A stretch of 64,000 nucleotides of DNA from the NCBI GenBank assembly GCA_963826695.1, contig CAWGXZ010000004.1, positions 1,364,001 to 1,428,000 on the forward strand. Reading direction: 5' to 3'. Position numbers and translations under genes: made by a program. The notes under the pieces were generated by a model that was given only the letters and a program-made list of their open reading frames with translations, searched no databases and had not been told where the DNA came from. This DNA is from CAWGXZ01 sp963826695 (GTDB lineage: Bacteria; Pseudomonadota; Gammaproteobacteria; Burkholderiales; Burkholderiaceae_C). Below, piece by piece: positions 55,678 to 64,000 of the stretch (position 1 is its first letter; the number at the start of each line of letters is the position of its first letter).

Positions 55678-56301
55678 CTAGTTGGGAATTCCCGAGCAGG
55701 CGCTGCTGCCGGTGATGCTCGCGACCTGCTGGCCGCCCAGGGTCGACTGGTCCGAATTCAGCACCTGGCTCGACTGGCCGGCACCTGCTCTCACCGCGCC
55801 GGTGGCCGCCGTGGTGGTCGAGCCCATGACGCTGGAGCCGAGCAACCCGGTGTTGCTTTGCGTGCTGCCCAGCTGGCCACGCCCGGGCGCGCCGCTGAGC
55901 GAAAGGCCGGGCGTGTCGTAGCCGAGCGAGTTGCTGGCCGTGTTGGCACTGGTCGCAGAACTGGTGCTGCCCGAGTTGGTGATAACCGGCGAAGAGGTGC
56001 TCGCTGTCAGGCCGTTGTTGCCGGCATTGCCGGTGGCCGTGCTTGCCAGCGAGCAGTTGAAGTTGTAGTGGGTAACGTTGTAGCCGTCGTAAAAGCCGCC
56101 GCGCTTGCGCTGGGCCATGTCGAGTGCGGTGCTCTTGGCCGCCCGGTCGGAGTTGGTCTGGAACTGCCAGGGGCTGTTCTCGGCGATGCCGTTGGCCCCC
56201 GAGGGGGCGGCAGCGCAAGCGGCTAGCACCGTCGCCAGGAGCGTCCGCGCCAGCGCCGTGGATGCCGGGTAGGACCGAGTGGAGTCAATGAGGAGTTGCA
56301 T
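55678..56301 (-). CDS. Small secreted Ser/Asn/Gly-rich protein, HfaA-like (putative fibre subunit or nucleator)
   Basis: 207 residues. Hydrophobic leader LARTLLATVLAACAAAPSGANG; the segment NSPWQFQTNSDRAAKSTALDMAQRKRGGFYDGYNVTHYNFNCSLAS, which resembles the Tyr/Asn-containing core of HfaA-type proteins; then a low-complexity tail of Ser, Thr, Asn and Gly (ATGNAGNNGLT, SANTASNSLGYD, GSTQSNTGLLGSS). The GN.A.N and QSN elements echo the repeats of the giant protein two genes downstream. First gene of the three-gene locus, 89 bases upstream of the CsgG-like gene. The HfaA assignment is by position and composition, moderate confidence. Confidence 0.62.
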   Translation of the reverse strand: MQLLIDSTRSYPASTALARTLLATVLAACAAAPSGANGIAENSPWQFQTNSDRAAKSTALDMAQRKRGGFYDGYNVTHYNFNCSLASTATGNAGNNGLTASTSSPVITNSGSTSSATSANTASNSLGYDTPGLSLSGAPGRGQLGSTQSNTGLLGSSVMGSTTTAATGAVRAGAGQSSQVLNSDQSTLGGQQVASITGSSACSGIPN

Positions 56302-56584
56302 CGAATTCTTCCTGTTGCGTGGTTCACAGCGAACCGGCTCGCCGCTGTTCACGGCATGGAAAGAATTGAATCACCGGGCCTTTGCACCGAGTTAAGGCAA
56401 ATGCCTATGCGGAACCGGTCGGAATCCCTATGGCTGTCACATTGGTGGCCACGTACGGGACCTGTGCGCACCTCGACCTCGACCGCGCGTCGAGGACTTG
56501 CAGCCGCGGAATTCAACGCGCGGCTGCGCCCTCGACCATGCCGTCGATGCGCTGCAAAAGCGCTCTATGGGCGCGGCGGCAGGC

Positions 56585-57959
56585 TCAGCGCGCCCAGAGG
56601 CGCGCGACGCTCGCCAACGCTGCAAGCGCCGCACAGGCAGCACCCAGGTACAGCGCCCAGCCCGGACCGCCTTGGCCCGCCAGACCGAAGCACAGCGCGA
56701 CCCCGGCGGCGCCGCTGGTCTGACCGAGCAGCCGGGCCACGGCGATGACGCCGCTGGCGCCGCCGCTGCGATTGGCCGGCGCACTCGACATCAGTGCGCG
56801 CAGGTTCGGCGACTGGAACATGCCGAAGCCGGCGCCGCAAAGCGCCATGCGCCAGACGATGTCACCCGCGCCGGCGCCGGCCGGCAGCAGCGCCAGCGAC
56901 AGCATGCCGGCGCAGAGCAACGCCAGCCCCGCCGCGCCGAGCAGGCCAGGCGGGATAGCGGTCCGACAGCCGCCCGGCAATCGGCGCCGCCAGAGCGACC
57001 ACGATCGCCCACGGCGCCAGCAGGAAGCCGGTCTCGACCGCATTGCGGTGCAGCACGCCCTCGAAATAGAACGGCAGCGCGACAAAGGCCAGACCCTGTG
57101 TCGCGAAAGCCGCGAGCGCCGTGACTGCGGACAGCGTGAACAACGGCCGGCGCAGCAGATCGACCGGCAGCATGGGTGCCGGATGGCCCGCCTGCCGGCG
57201 CAGCTGCAGTGCGCCGAACAGCAGCGCCAGCGCTGCAGGCACCGCGACCTGCGGCCAGGGTTCACGCTGCGCGGCGTTGCCGAGCGCCAGCACGAGTGAC
57301 GCGAAGGCCGACGCGGTCAGCCCGGCCGCGAGAAGATCGAACGGATGGTCGTGAGGCCTGCTTCGCGGCAGCGACGGCAGTGCGAACGCCAGCGCCACGA
57401 GCCCCAGCGGCAGGTTGATGGCGAACAGCCACGGCCAGCTGCCGACGGCGAGCACCAGCGAGGCCAGCGTCGGCCCGGCCGCCAGGCTCAGACCGACCAC
57501 CAGCGCGTTCAGGCCGACGCCGCGGCCGAGCCGCTCGGCCGGATAGATCATGCGCACCAGGGCGATGTTGACGCTCATCAGCGCTGCGGCGCCGAGGCCT
57601 TTCAGGGCACGGGCGACGATCAGTTGCGGCAGGGTCGCTGCCAGCGCGCAGGCCAGCGAGGCGGCGATGAAGAACAGCAGCCCGCCGAGGTAGACACGGC
57701 GCGGACCGAGGCGGTCGCCGAGCGCGGCGCACGGCAGCAGCGCGGCCACGACGGTCAGCTGGTAGGCGTTTACCACCCAGATCGACGCGGCAGGCGCGGC
57801 GCGCAGGTTCGCGGCGATCGTCGGCAGCGCGGTGTTGGCAATCGCGGTATCGAGCGAAGCCAGCGAGACCGCCAGCAGGATCGCCGTCATCGCCTTGCGG
57901 TCGGCGGTGCTCAGGCGGTGCGGTGCGGCGGGGGAAGGGTGGCGGGGTGTCGAGTCCAT
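56585..57959 (-). CDS. MFS transporter, DHA2/EmrB-like drug exporter type (one +1 frameshift)
   Basis: About 457 residues and 14 helices when corrected. Hallmarks: LASLDTAIANTALPTIAANL (motif D1 of DHA2 proteins), VVNAYQLTVVAALLPCAALGDRLGPRRVYLGGLLFF, and GLGAAALMSVNIALVRMIYP. The C-terminal part (GLLGAAGLALLCAGMLSLALLP, MALCGAGFGMFQSPNLRALMSSAP) is one frame off; one extra base in 56945-56951 (gccaggcg on the plus strand) must be removed to join SDRYPA to GLLGAAG. Divergent from a LysR regulator gene that may control it. Substrate unknown. Confidence 0.85.
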
Positions 57960-58151
57960 GGCGTGTCACCTGGCAGCCGTGGTTCCCGAGGCCGTTGCCG
58001 GGGCTGCCGACCGGGTGGCGAGCCGAGCCCGGCGCATGCGCACCGCCTCACGCGGGCTCCATTCTCGATCAGGGCAGCCGCCTCGGGAGCCGGAGCGGAT
58101 CACAATGGAATTCGAGACAAGCCACGCCCCTGCTCGACCCTCGGGCCCCTT

Positions 58152-59111
58152 ATGAAAGCCACTGAATTCAAGATCGACATCGCCGCAGACCTGTACAAGT
58201 GGCGCGCCTTCGTCGCGATCTGCGAGCTTGGCAGCCTGACCCGTGCGGCGCTGTTCCTCGACAGCAACCAGTCGCTGCTGAGCCGGCAACTGAATGCGCT
58301 CGAGCGCGAATGCGGCGGGCGGCTGTTCAATCGAACCGGCCGCGGGGTCGAGTTGTCCGACTTCGGGGAGCTGCTTTTCCCGCAGGTCAAGGTCTTGTTG
58401 ACCGATGCAGAGCGACTGGACAACGAAGTCCGCGGACAGGCGCGCGAGCCGACCGGCCGTGTCACGCTCGGCGTGCTGCCATCGATCGGACAGCCCCTGG
58501 TCGGCAAGCTGTTCACGGAAGTTCGCAAGCGCTATCCGGCCGTGAGCTTGAAGGTGCTCGAAGGATCGAGCGGGCAGGTCGAGGAGTGGCTCACCGACGC
58601 GCGCATGGACATCGCGATCCTCTATCGCTACGGCCCGACGCTGCCGGATCTGGAACAGAAGCTCGCGGTGGTCGACAGCTATCTGATCGGGGCTGCTGGC
58701 GACAAGCTGACCCGCACGCCCGAAGTCGACTTCGCCGCGTTGGACGACCTGCCGTTCATCCTGCCGAGTGTCCCGAACGGACTGCGCGCCGCGCTCGAAG
58801 CAACGGCCCGGCAGCAGCGTATCTCGCTGGCTCCCGCCATCGAGGCCGATTCGCTGCCACTGCAGAAGTCGTTGGTCGCGAACGAGCGGCTCTACACCGT
58901 GCTGCCGCTGCATGCCGTCTGGACCGAAGTGGCCGAGCAACGCCTGCAGGCATCCCGCATCGTCCGACCCGCGCTTCAGCGCACCGTGTCGATGGCCACG
59001 GCGAAATCAAAGGGGCCGGCCAGGGCCGTCAGTGCCGTCGCCTCGCAGATCGTCGACATCGTGGGCGAGATGGCGCGATCGGGTATGTGGCATGCGACGG
59101 AGACCGACTGA
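58152..59111 (+). CDS. LysR-type transcriptional regulator
   Basis: 319 residues. Helix-turn-helix ADLYKWRAFVAICELGSLTRAALFLDSNQSLLSRQLNALERECGGRLFNRTGRGVELSDFG and effector domain GRVTLGVLPSIGQPLVGKLFTEVRKRYPAVSLKVLEGSSGQVEEWLTDARMDIAILY, similar to NAC/CbbR-like subgroups. It starts 192 bases from the divergent MFS gene and converges on the acyl-CoA operon, so either could be its target; divergence favours the MFS exporter. Confidence 0.9.
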   Translation: MKATEFKIDIAADLYKWRAFVAICELGSLTRAALFLDSNQSLLSRQLNALERECGGRLFNRTGRGVELSDFGELLFPQVKVLLTDAERLDNEVRGQAREPTGRVTLGVLPSIGQPLVGKLFTEVRKRYPAVSLKVLEGSSGQVEEWLTDARMDIAILYRYGPTLPDLEQKLAVVDSYLIGAAGDKLTRTPEVDFAALDDLPFILPSVPNGLRAALEATARQQRISLAPAIEADSLPLQKSLVANERLYTVLPLHAVWTEVAEQRLQASRIVRPALQRTVSMATAKSKGPARAVSAVASQIVDIVGEMARSGMWHATETD

Positions 59112-59177
59112 TCGAAGCGGCAGCCCGTCGGCAAGGTGCAGTAGCGAAGGCGAGAAAGCCTGGGTCGGTTCCTCGCC

Positions 59178-59948
59178 TCAGTGCCCCTGGTACACGGGCG
59201 TGCGCTTTTCGAGGAAGGCACGCATGCCTTCCTTCTGGTCGTGCGTGTCGAACAGTCGCTCGAACAGCCGCCGCTCGAGTGACAGCGCCGCCTCGAGCGG
59301 CGCATCGGCGCCGAGTCGAACGGCTTCGCGCACCGCCTGCACCGCCAGCGGCGGCATCGAGGCGATCTGCTCTGCGATCTCGATGCTGCGCGCCAGCGCC
59401 TGACCGGTGGCCGCGAGTTCGCTGACCAGCCCGCCGGCAAACGCTTCGCGTGCCGGAATCATCTGCCCGGTCAGCGACCACAGCAGGGTCTTGTAGCGGC
59501 CGACCGTCCGCAGCAGCCGCTGCGTGCCCCCCGCGCCAGGCATGATGCCGACGCGAATTTCGGGTTGCCCGAATTGCGCGTCGTCTGCGGCCACGATGAT
59601 GTCGCAGGCGAGCGCCAGCTCGCATCCACCGCCGAGCGCATAACCTTCCACCGCGGCGATCACCGGCTTCGGCGACTGGCGCAGCACGTCGAACACCCGA
59701 CCGGTGGCGAGCCGCACGTGGTCGGTCGGGCTCATCTGCGCCATCTCGCCAATGTCGGTGCCGGCGACGAAGTAGCCACCTTCACCGGTCAGGACGATCA
59801 CCGCGACCCCGGCGTCGCCGGCATGCGCCTCCAGGTGCTCGACGATCTCCGCCTTCACCTGCAGGTTGAGCGCGTTGCGCCGCTCGGGTCGGGCGATGGT
59901 CACGATGCCGATGCGGCCCTGCTTCTCGGTGCGCACCAGTTCAGCCAT
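59178..59948 (-). CDS. Enoyl-CoA hydratase/isomerase family protein
   Basis: 256 residues of the crotonase fold: IGIVTIARPERRNALNLQVKAEIV, YFVAGTDIGEM, PVIAAVEGYALGGGCELALACDIIVAADDAQFGQPEIRVGIMPGAGGTQRLLRTVG. The two catalytic glutamates (in ALGGGCELAL and FGQPEIRVG) are present, so hydratase activity is likely. The start overlaps the stop of the dehydrogenase gene by 8 bases. Last gene of a four-gene operon for CoA-thioester breakdown. Confidence 0.92.
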   Translation of the reverse strand: MAELVRTEKQGRIGIVTIARPERRNALNLQVKAEIVEHLEAHAGDAGVAVIVLTGEGGYFVAGTDIGEMAQMSPTDHVRLATGRVFDVLRQSPKPVIAAVEGYALGGGCELALACDIIVAADDAQFGQPEIRVGIMPGAGGTQRLLRTVGRYKTLLWSLTGQMIPAREAFAGGLVSELAATGQALARSIEIAEQIASMPPLAVQAVREAVRLGADAPLEAALSLERRLFERLFDTHDQKEGMRAFLEKRTPVYQGH

Positions 59949-61443
59949 GACGCGCCTCCAGCGGCTGCGCGGCATGGACTGCGCGCTGCAGCCACAGCGA
60001 GCTGCGGTAGCGATCCTCGCCATACGATTCGGCAAGATGCCGCAGCACGGTGGCCACGTGTGCGAAGCCGATGCGCCGTCCCCAGGCCATCGGGCCGACC
60101 GGATAGTTGACGCCCTTCTGCATCGCTGCGTCGATGTCGTCGGCCGAGGCAACGCCCTGGTAGACCGCGTCGGCGGCTTCGTTGACAAGCATGGCCACCG
60201 TTCGCGTGACCGCCATGCCGGGCACATCGGCCAGCAGCGAGACCTTCTTGCCGAGGGACGCGAAGAGCGCGACGGCCTTGCCGACATGCTCGTCGCTCGC
60301 CTGAAGCGAGGCGGCCAGCGCCACCCGCGAGCAGCGGGCGAAGTCCAGCGCCAGATCGAACAGGACGACGGGCTCCCCCAGCACCACGGACCGTTCGGTT
60401 GCCGACCGCCCGTCGCTCAAGGCGAGGGCGAAGCCATCGACGCGGAGCAGGCCCGCACCGTCGATCTGCCGGGCCGCGGTGCCGTACTGGCGCTGCAGCA
60501 TCTCGGCCAGTGCGGCTGCGGCACCCAGCTCCCCCTCGATCTGGACCCGGCCCGCCGCGAAGCCCGCCTCGCCAGCCTCGTCGGGTGATGGCACCACGGC
60601 ACCGTCGCGGTAGTCGAAGAAGCCGCGGCCGCTTTTTCTGCCGAGCCAGCCGGCGTCGACCAGGTCCTTCTGGATCAGCGAAGGCTTGTAGCGTGGATCG
60701 TCGAAGAAGGCGTCGTACACCGACCGGGTGACGGCGAAGTTGACGTCGTGCCCGATCAGGTCCATCAGCTCGCAGGGGCCCATCTTGAAGCCGCCGCACT
60801 CGCGCATCACGGCGTCCAGTGTTGCGGGCGTCGCCGCCTGTTCATGCAGCAGGCGCAGCGCCTCGCCGTAGAAGGGCCGGGCGACGCGGTTGACGATGAA
60901 GCCGGGGGTCGACCGGCACGCCACCGGCACCTTGCCCCAGGCCTTGGCGGTTTCGACGATGGTCTGCGCGACCTCCGGTGCAGTGGCGTCGCCGCTGATC
61001 ACTTCGACCAGCGGCAACACGGTCGCCGGGTTGAAGAAGTGCATCCCGACGACCTGGTCGGGCCGCGCCAGGCGCCCGGCAATCGCCGTCACCGAGATCG
61101 ACGAGGTGTTGGTCGCGATGATCGTGTCGGCGTCGACTTCGGCCTCGATCTGGCTCAGAACCGCGACCTTGACGTCGAGGTTCTCGACGATCACCTCGAT
61201 GACGAGACCGACGCGGCTCAGCGCGACGTTGGCATCGACGGGTTGCAGCCGCGCGAGAATCGCCCGGCACTGCGCCGCGTCGAGACGCCCGTGCTCGACG
61301 CGCTTTTCAAGGCTGCGTCGAATCTGCAGCATGCCGCGCTCGAGCGCGGCCTCGCTGGTGTCGCGGAGGTACACGTGATGCCCGGCCGCCGCGGCCACTT
61401 CGGCAATGCCGCTGCCCATGGTGCCTGCGCCGATGACGACCAC
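59941..61443 (-). CDS. 3-hydroxyacyl-CoA dehydrogenase (PaaH-like, two C-terminal domains)
   Basis: 500 residues. N-terminal Rossmann VVIGAGTMGSGIAEVAAAAGHHVYLRD, the catalytic region GMHFFNPATVLPLVEVISG, SRTPGFIVNRVARPF-like CRSTPGFIVNRVARPFYGEAL, and two repeats of the dimerisation domain (GGFKMGPCELMDLIGHDVNFAVT; KGVNYPVGPMAWGRRIGF), as in PaaH-type enzymes. Start: GTG at 61443 as given, but an ATG at 61493 overlapping the GST stop (ATGGCTGA) would be natural. It reads MADPRITSP and would need one base added near 61462 to join GALPVEKAVVVIG. A deletion there cannot be excluded. Confidence 0.9.
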   Translation of the reverse strand: MVVIGAGTMGSGIAEVAAAAGHHVYLRDTSEAALERGMLQIRRSLEKRVEHGRLDAAQCRAILARLQPVDANVALSRVGLVIEVIVENLDVKVAVLSQIEAEVDADTIIATNTSSISVTAIAGRLARPDQVVGMHFFNPATVLPLVEVISGDATAPEVAQTIVETAKAWGKVPVACRSTPGFIVNRVARPFYGEALRLLHEQAATPATLDAVMRECGGFKMGPCELMDLIGHDVNFAVTRSVYDAFFDDPRYKPSLIQKDLVDAGWLGRKSGRGFFDYRDGAVVPSPDEAGEAGFAAGRVQIEGELGAAAALAEMLQRQYGTAARQIDGAGLLRVDGFALALSDGRSATERSVVLGEPVVLFDLALDFARCSRVALAASLQASDEHVGKAVALFASLGKKVSLLADVPGMAVTRTVAMLVNEAADAVYQGVASADDIDAAMQKGVNYPVGPMAWGRRIGFAHVATVLRHLAESYGEDRYRSSLWLQRAVHAAQPLEARHG

Positions 61444-61485
61444 CGCCTTTTCGACCGGCAGCGCGCCGGGGATGTGATGCGCGGA

Positions 61486-62097
61486 TCAGCCATCGAGAGG
61501 CTCCGTGTTGCGGAAGGAGGGCCGTGCCTCGATCTCGGCATACCACTCGGCCAGCCGCGGCGCGACCGACCGCCAGCCCAGCGTATCGAAGCGGTACTCG
61601 AGGTAGCCGAGCGCGCAACCGATGGCGACGTGTCCGATCGAGAAGGGCGTTTCGGTCAGCGCCTGCGCTTCGGCATCGAGTTGCTGCAACGACGTCCGCG
61701 TCTTCAGATCGAAAGCCTCGATCAACGCCTGCAGCGGCACCTCGCGCTCGCGCTCGTTGCGCCACAGGATCAGCGCGTCGAGCAAACCGTCGCCGAAGGC
61801 GTGCCAGCGCAATGCCTGCCATTTGTCCCAGCCGCCCTTCGGGAAGATCGACCCGCCGGCCATGTCGTCGAGGTATTCGCAGATGACCGCCGAATCGAAC
61901 AGCGTGAAGCCGTTGTCCAGAACCAGCGTCGGGATCTTCGACAGCGGGTTGTCCTGCATCAGGCGCTGGTTCGGCTTGAGCATGGCAGCGACCGAGCGGA
62001 CGAGCTCGAGCCGGTCGACGAGGTCGAGCTCGTGGGCGCAGACCATCACCTTGCGCACGTACGGCGACTTGGGGGACCAGTGGAGTTTGATCGGCAT
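61486..62097 (-). CDS. Glutathione S-transferase family protein
   Basis: 203 residues. Thioredoxin-like N-terminal domain (MPIKLHWSPKSPYVRKVMVCAHELDLVDRLELV, NPLSKIPTLVLDNGFTLFDSAVICEYLD with the glutathione-contacting P-T-L and DSAVI) and a helical C-terminal domain (IGHVAIGCALGYLEYRFDTLGW). Start overlaps the CoA-transferase stop (TGATG). In such operons GSTs may act as isomerases or dehalogenases, but no specific role can be assigned. Confidence 0.9.
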   Translation of the reverse strand: MPIKLHWSPKSPYVRKVMVCAHELDLVDRLELVRSVAAMLKPNQRLMQDNPLSKIPTLVLDNGFTLFDSAVICEYLDDMAGGSIFPKGGWDKWQALRWHAFGDGLLDALILWRNEREREVPLQALIEAFDLKTRTSLQQLDAEAQALTETPFSIGHVAIGCALGYLEYRFDTLGWRSVAPRLAEWYAEIEARPSFRNTEPLDG

Positions 62098-63326
62098 CAG
62101 ATTGCTCCCGCAGCGCGCAGCGCGCCGATGTCGGCCGCCGCGTAGCCGAGTTCGCCGAGGATGTCGTCGGTGTGCTGGCCGAGCAGCGGTGGCGCGGTCT
62201 GCGTCTTCATCGAGGCTTCAGCGAAGCGGATGGGGCTGGCGACCTGCGGCGCATCGACACCGCTGGGGTGGGGGACGTATCGCAGCATGCCGCGCGACTT
62301 GACCTGAGGGTCCTTGAAGACATCGGCGACGGTGTTGATGGCGCCGCACGGCACCCCCGCCACGTCGAGTGCCGCAATCAGGCGTTCGCGCTCCCATTCG
62401 AGAAACAGGTCGCGCAGCATCCCCGACAGTTCGCCGATGTTGCGCACGCGCTGCGCATTGGTCGCGAAGCGTTCGTCGCTCACCCATTCGGGATGGCCGA
62501 ACACCTCGCACAGCTTGGCGAACTGGCCGTCGTTGCCGACGACCAGGATCACGTCGCCGTCGGCACAGGCATAGACATCTTGCGGCTGGATATTCGGATG
62601 CGCATTGCCGTTGCGCTTGGGGACTTTGCCCGACACCAGGTAGTTCATCGCCTGGTTGGCCAGCGTGGCCACCTGCACGTCGAGCATCGCGATGTCGATC
62701 GAGTCGCCGTGGCCGGTCTCGTTTCGCCTGGCAAGCGCGGCAAGGACCGACACCGCCGCGTACATCCCGGTCATCAGGTCGACGATCGGAACGCCCACCT
62801 TTTGCGGGCCGCCGCCGGGCCTGCCGTCCTTCTCGCCGGTGACGCTCATCAGGCCGCCCATCGCCTGGATCAGGAAATCGTAGGCGGGCTGGTCGCGCCG
62901 CGGCCCGGTCTGGCCGAACCCGGTGACCGAGCAGTAGATCAGCCGCGGATTGACCTTGCGCAGCGATGCCTCGTCGAGGCCGTAGCGCTCGAGGGTGCCG
63001 GCCTTGTAGTTCTCGAGCACGATGTCGGCTTTCAGCGCCAGCTCGCGGACGATGCGCTGGCCTTCAGGCTTGTCGAGGCTGACCGTGATCGAGCGCTTGC
63101 CGCGATTGACGGCCAGGTAATAGCCCGCTTCCTGGGTGTCCTTGCCGTCGGGCCCTTTCAGGTAAGGGGGGCCCCAGGATCGCGTGTCGTCGCCCATGCC
63201 GGGTCGCTCGACCTTGATCACGTCGGCTCCGAGGTCGGCCAGTATCTGGCCCGCCCAGGGTGCCGCCAGGATTCGGCTCAGGTCGAGGACCTTGACATGC
63301 GACAGGGGGCCGGTTTGGATTGTCAT
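62097..63326 (-). CDS. CaiB/BaiF (class III) CoA-transferase family protein
   Basis: 409 residues: PLSHVKVLDLSRILAAPWAGQILADLGADVIKVERPGMGDDTRSWGPP at the N-terminus, SITVSLDKPEGQRIVRELALKADIVLENYKAGTLERYGLD, and the catalytic Asp in PAYDFLIQAMGGLMSVTGE. Transfers CoA between carboxylates, activating the substrate of the operon. First gene of the minus-strand operon CoA transferase-GST-dehydrogenase-hydratase. Its start is 244 bases from the divergent TctC gene, which may import the acid that is activated. Confidence 0.92.
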   Translation of the reverse strand: MTIQTGPLSHVKVLDLSRILAAPWAGQILADLGADVIKVERPGMGDDTRSWGPPYLKGPDGKDTQEAGYYLAVNRGKRSITVSLDKPEGQRIVRELALKADIVLENYKAGTLERYGLDEASLRKVNPRLIYCSVTGFGQTGPRRDQPAYDFLIQAMGGLMSVTGEKDGRPGGGPQKVGVPIVDLMTGMYAAVSVLAALARRNETGHGDSIDIAMLDVQVATLANQAMNYLVSGKVPKRNGNAHPNIQPQDVYACADGDVILVVGNDGQFAKLCEVFGHPEWVSDERFATNAQRVRNIGELSGMLRDLFLEWERERLIAALDVAGVPCGAINTVADVFKDPQVKSRGMLRYVPHPSGVDAPQVASPIRFAEASMKTQTAPPLLGQHTDDILGELGYAAADIGALRAAGAI

Positions 63327-63570
63327 GAGGATGCTCTGCGCCGTGTGTGCGAATCCAACTCTAGGCCGGGACGGCTGCCTTGCCTACCGGTCGAACCGGC
63401 AATGCTGCCATGCAGTGAATGCATACCGCGAGCACGCCGCCGTCGACTGCAACTGCCGGTCGCCTCGCATGGGTTGCGCGGTCCGGCATAGCTGCGTTGC
63501 TGGCGGCGGGTCTTGCTCGACGCAAGGTGAGCCACGAGACTCGGCGTCCTTAGCCGACCAAGGAGACAAC

Positions 63571-64000
63571 ATGCTCGACAAAATTCGCCCGACCGCCTAC
63601 TTGATTGCAGCCGCCCTGGCCACCACCGCTGCGACAGCCGGGGCCCAGAGTTGGCCCAGCAAGCCGGTTCGCCTTGTCGTGCCCTATGCCGCCGGCGGCC
63701 CTGCCGACGTGATTGCGCGGCTGCTGGCGAAGAAGGCCGGCGAGACGCTCGGCCAGACCGTGATCGTCGACAACAAGGGCGGCGCCGGCGGCACGATCGG
63801 CGTCGACGCGGCGCTGAAGTCGGCACCCGACGGCTATACCTTCGCGCTCACCGCGCAGGGGCCGCTGGCCGGCATGCCGAACCTGATGAAGGCGCCGTAT
63901 GCGATCGGCGACATCCAGTACGTCACGCTCGTTGCGCGCGGCCCGGCGGTCGTGGCCGTCGCGAAGAAGGTGCCTGCCGCGAACCTGGCCGACCTGATCA
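63571..64000 (+). CDS. TctC/Bug-family periplasmic solute-binding protein (3' truncated by window edge)
   Basis: The first 143 residues are visible. Start ATG follows AGGAGA by six bases. Signal peptide TAYLIAAALATTAATAGAQS, then WPSKPVRLVVPYAAGGPADVIARLLAKKAGETLGQTVIVDNKGGAGGTIGVDAALKSAPDGYTFAL, the standard Bug family start. Divergent from the acyl-CoA operon and likely its uptake component, as Bug genes typically flank CoA-transferase catabolic genes in Burkholderiales. Ligand unknown. Confidence 0.9.
   Translation, partial: MLDKIRPTAYLIAAALATTAATAGAQSWPSKPVRLVVPYAAGGPADVIARLLAKKAGETLGQTVIVDNKGGAGGTIGVDAALKSAPDGYTFALTAQGPLAGMPNLMKAPYAIGDIQYVTLVARGPAVVAVAKKVPAANLADLI

Overview
The window is a high-GC, almost fully coding stretch of a bacterial chromosome. 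Gene content points to a betaproteobacterium, most likely of the order Burkholderiales: a cyo quinol oxidase operon divergent from an MHS-type transporter, a compact nasA-ybiB-cobA nitrate-assimilation cluster, Bug/TctC-type solute-binding proteins, and polyhydroxybutyrate (PHB) turnover genes. This is inferred from gene families and order; no rRNA, tRNA or CRISPR array was seen.

Layout. 1-4.9 kb: end of a UxaA/GarD-type dehydratase, a malate/lactate dehydrogenase, mogA, darP and pmbA. 5-9.5 kb: a branched-chain amino-acid type ABC transporter (substrate-binding protein, livH, livM, livG, livF). 9.6-16.1 kb: SURF1-like gene plus cyoDCBA on the minus strand, divergent from an MFS gene. 16.2-20.9 kb: a secreted caspase/legumain-like protein, a small phosphatase-like protein, yqeY, rpsU, a YhiN-type flavoprotein, two small unknowns and a DUF2243 membrane protein. 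21-32.3 kb: nitrate assimilation (cobA, ybiB, nasA, nirD, nirB, narK) with a PP2C-Ser/Thr-kinase fusion; nirB and narK each have a sigma-54 promoter motif. 32.4-33.3 kb: 6S RNA, zapA and a zapB-like gene. 33.4-38.3 kb: cobalamin riboswitch and btuB-C-D-F. 38.3-45.6 kb: nth, rsxB, a PHB depolymerase, an aromatic aminotransferase, uvrB and a PHB-depolymerase-like esterase. 46-49.5 kb: maleylacetate reductase, a TctC protein and a LysR regulator. 49.6-56.3 kb: a three-gene minus-strand locus with a small secreted protein, a CsgG/HfaB-family outer-membrane secretion protein and a 1,520-residue secreted repeat protein. It matches the hfaA-hfaB-hfaD holdfast-anchor arrangement and is the most interesting system here. 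56.6-64 kb: a drug-type MFS exporter, a LysR regulator, an acyl-CoA operon (CoA transferase, GST, 3-hydroxyacyl-CoA dehydrogenase, enoyl-CoA hydratase) and the start of a second TctC gene.

Two features cut across the window. A ~272-bp mobile-looking palindromic repeat (two full copies and one end fragment) supplies stop codons or a C-terminus to neighbouring genes. At least seven genes (livH, livM, nasA, the kinase fusion, btuB, rsxB, the MFS exporter) are each broken by exactly one extra base. That uniform +1 pattern suggests insertion errors in the underlying sequence rather than seven real pseudogenes.
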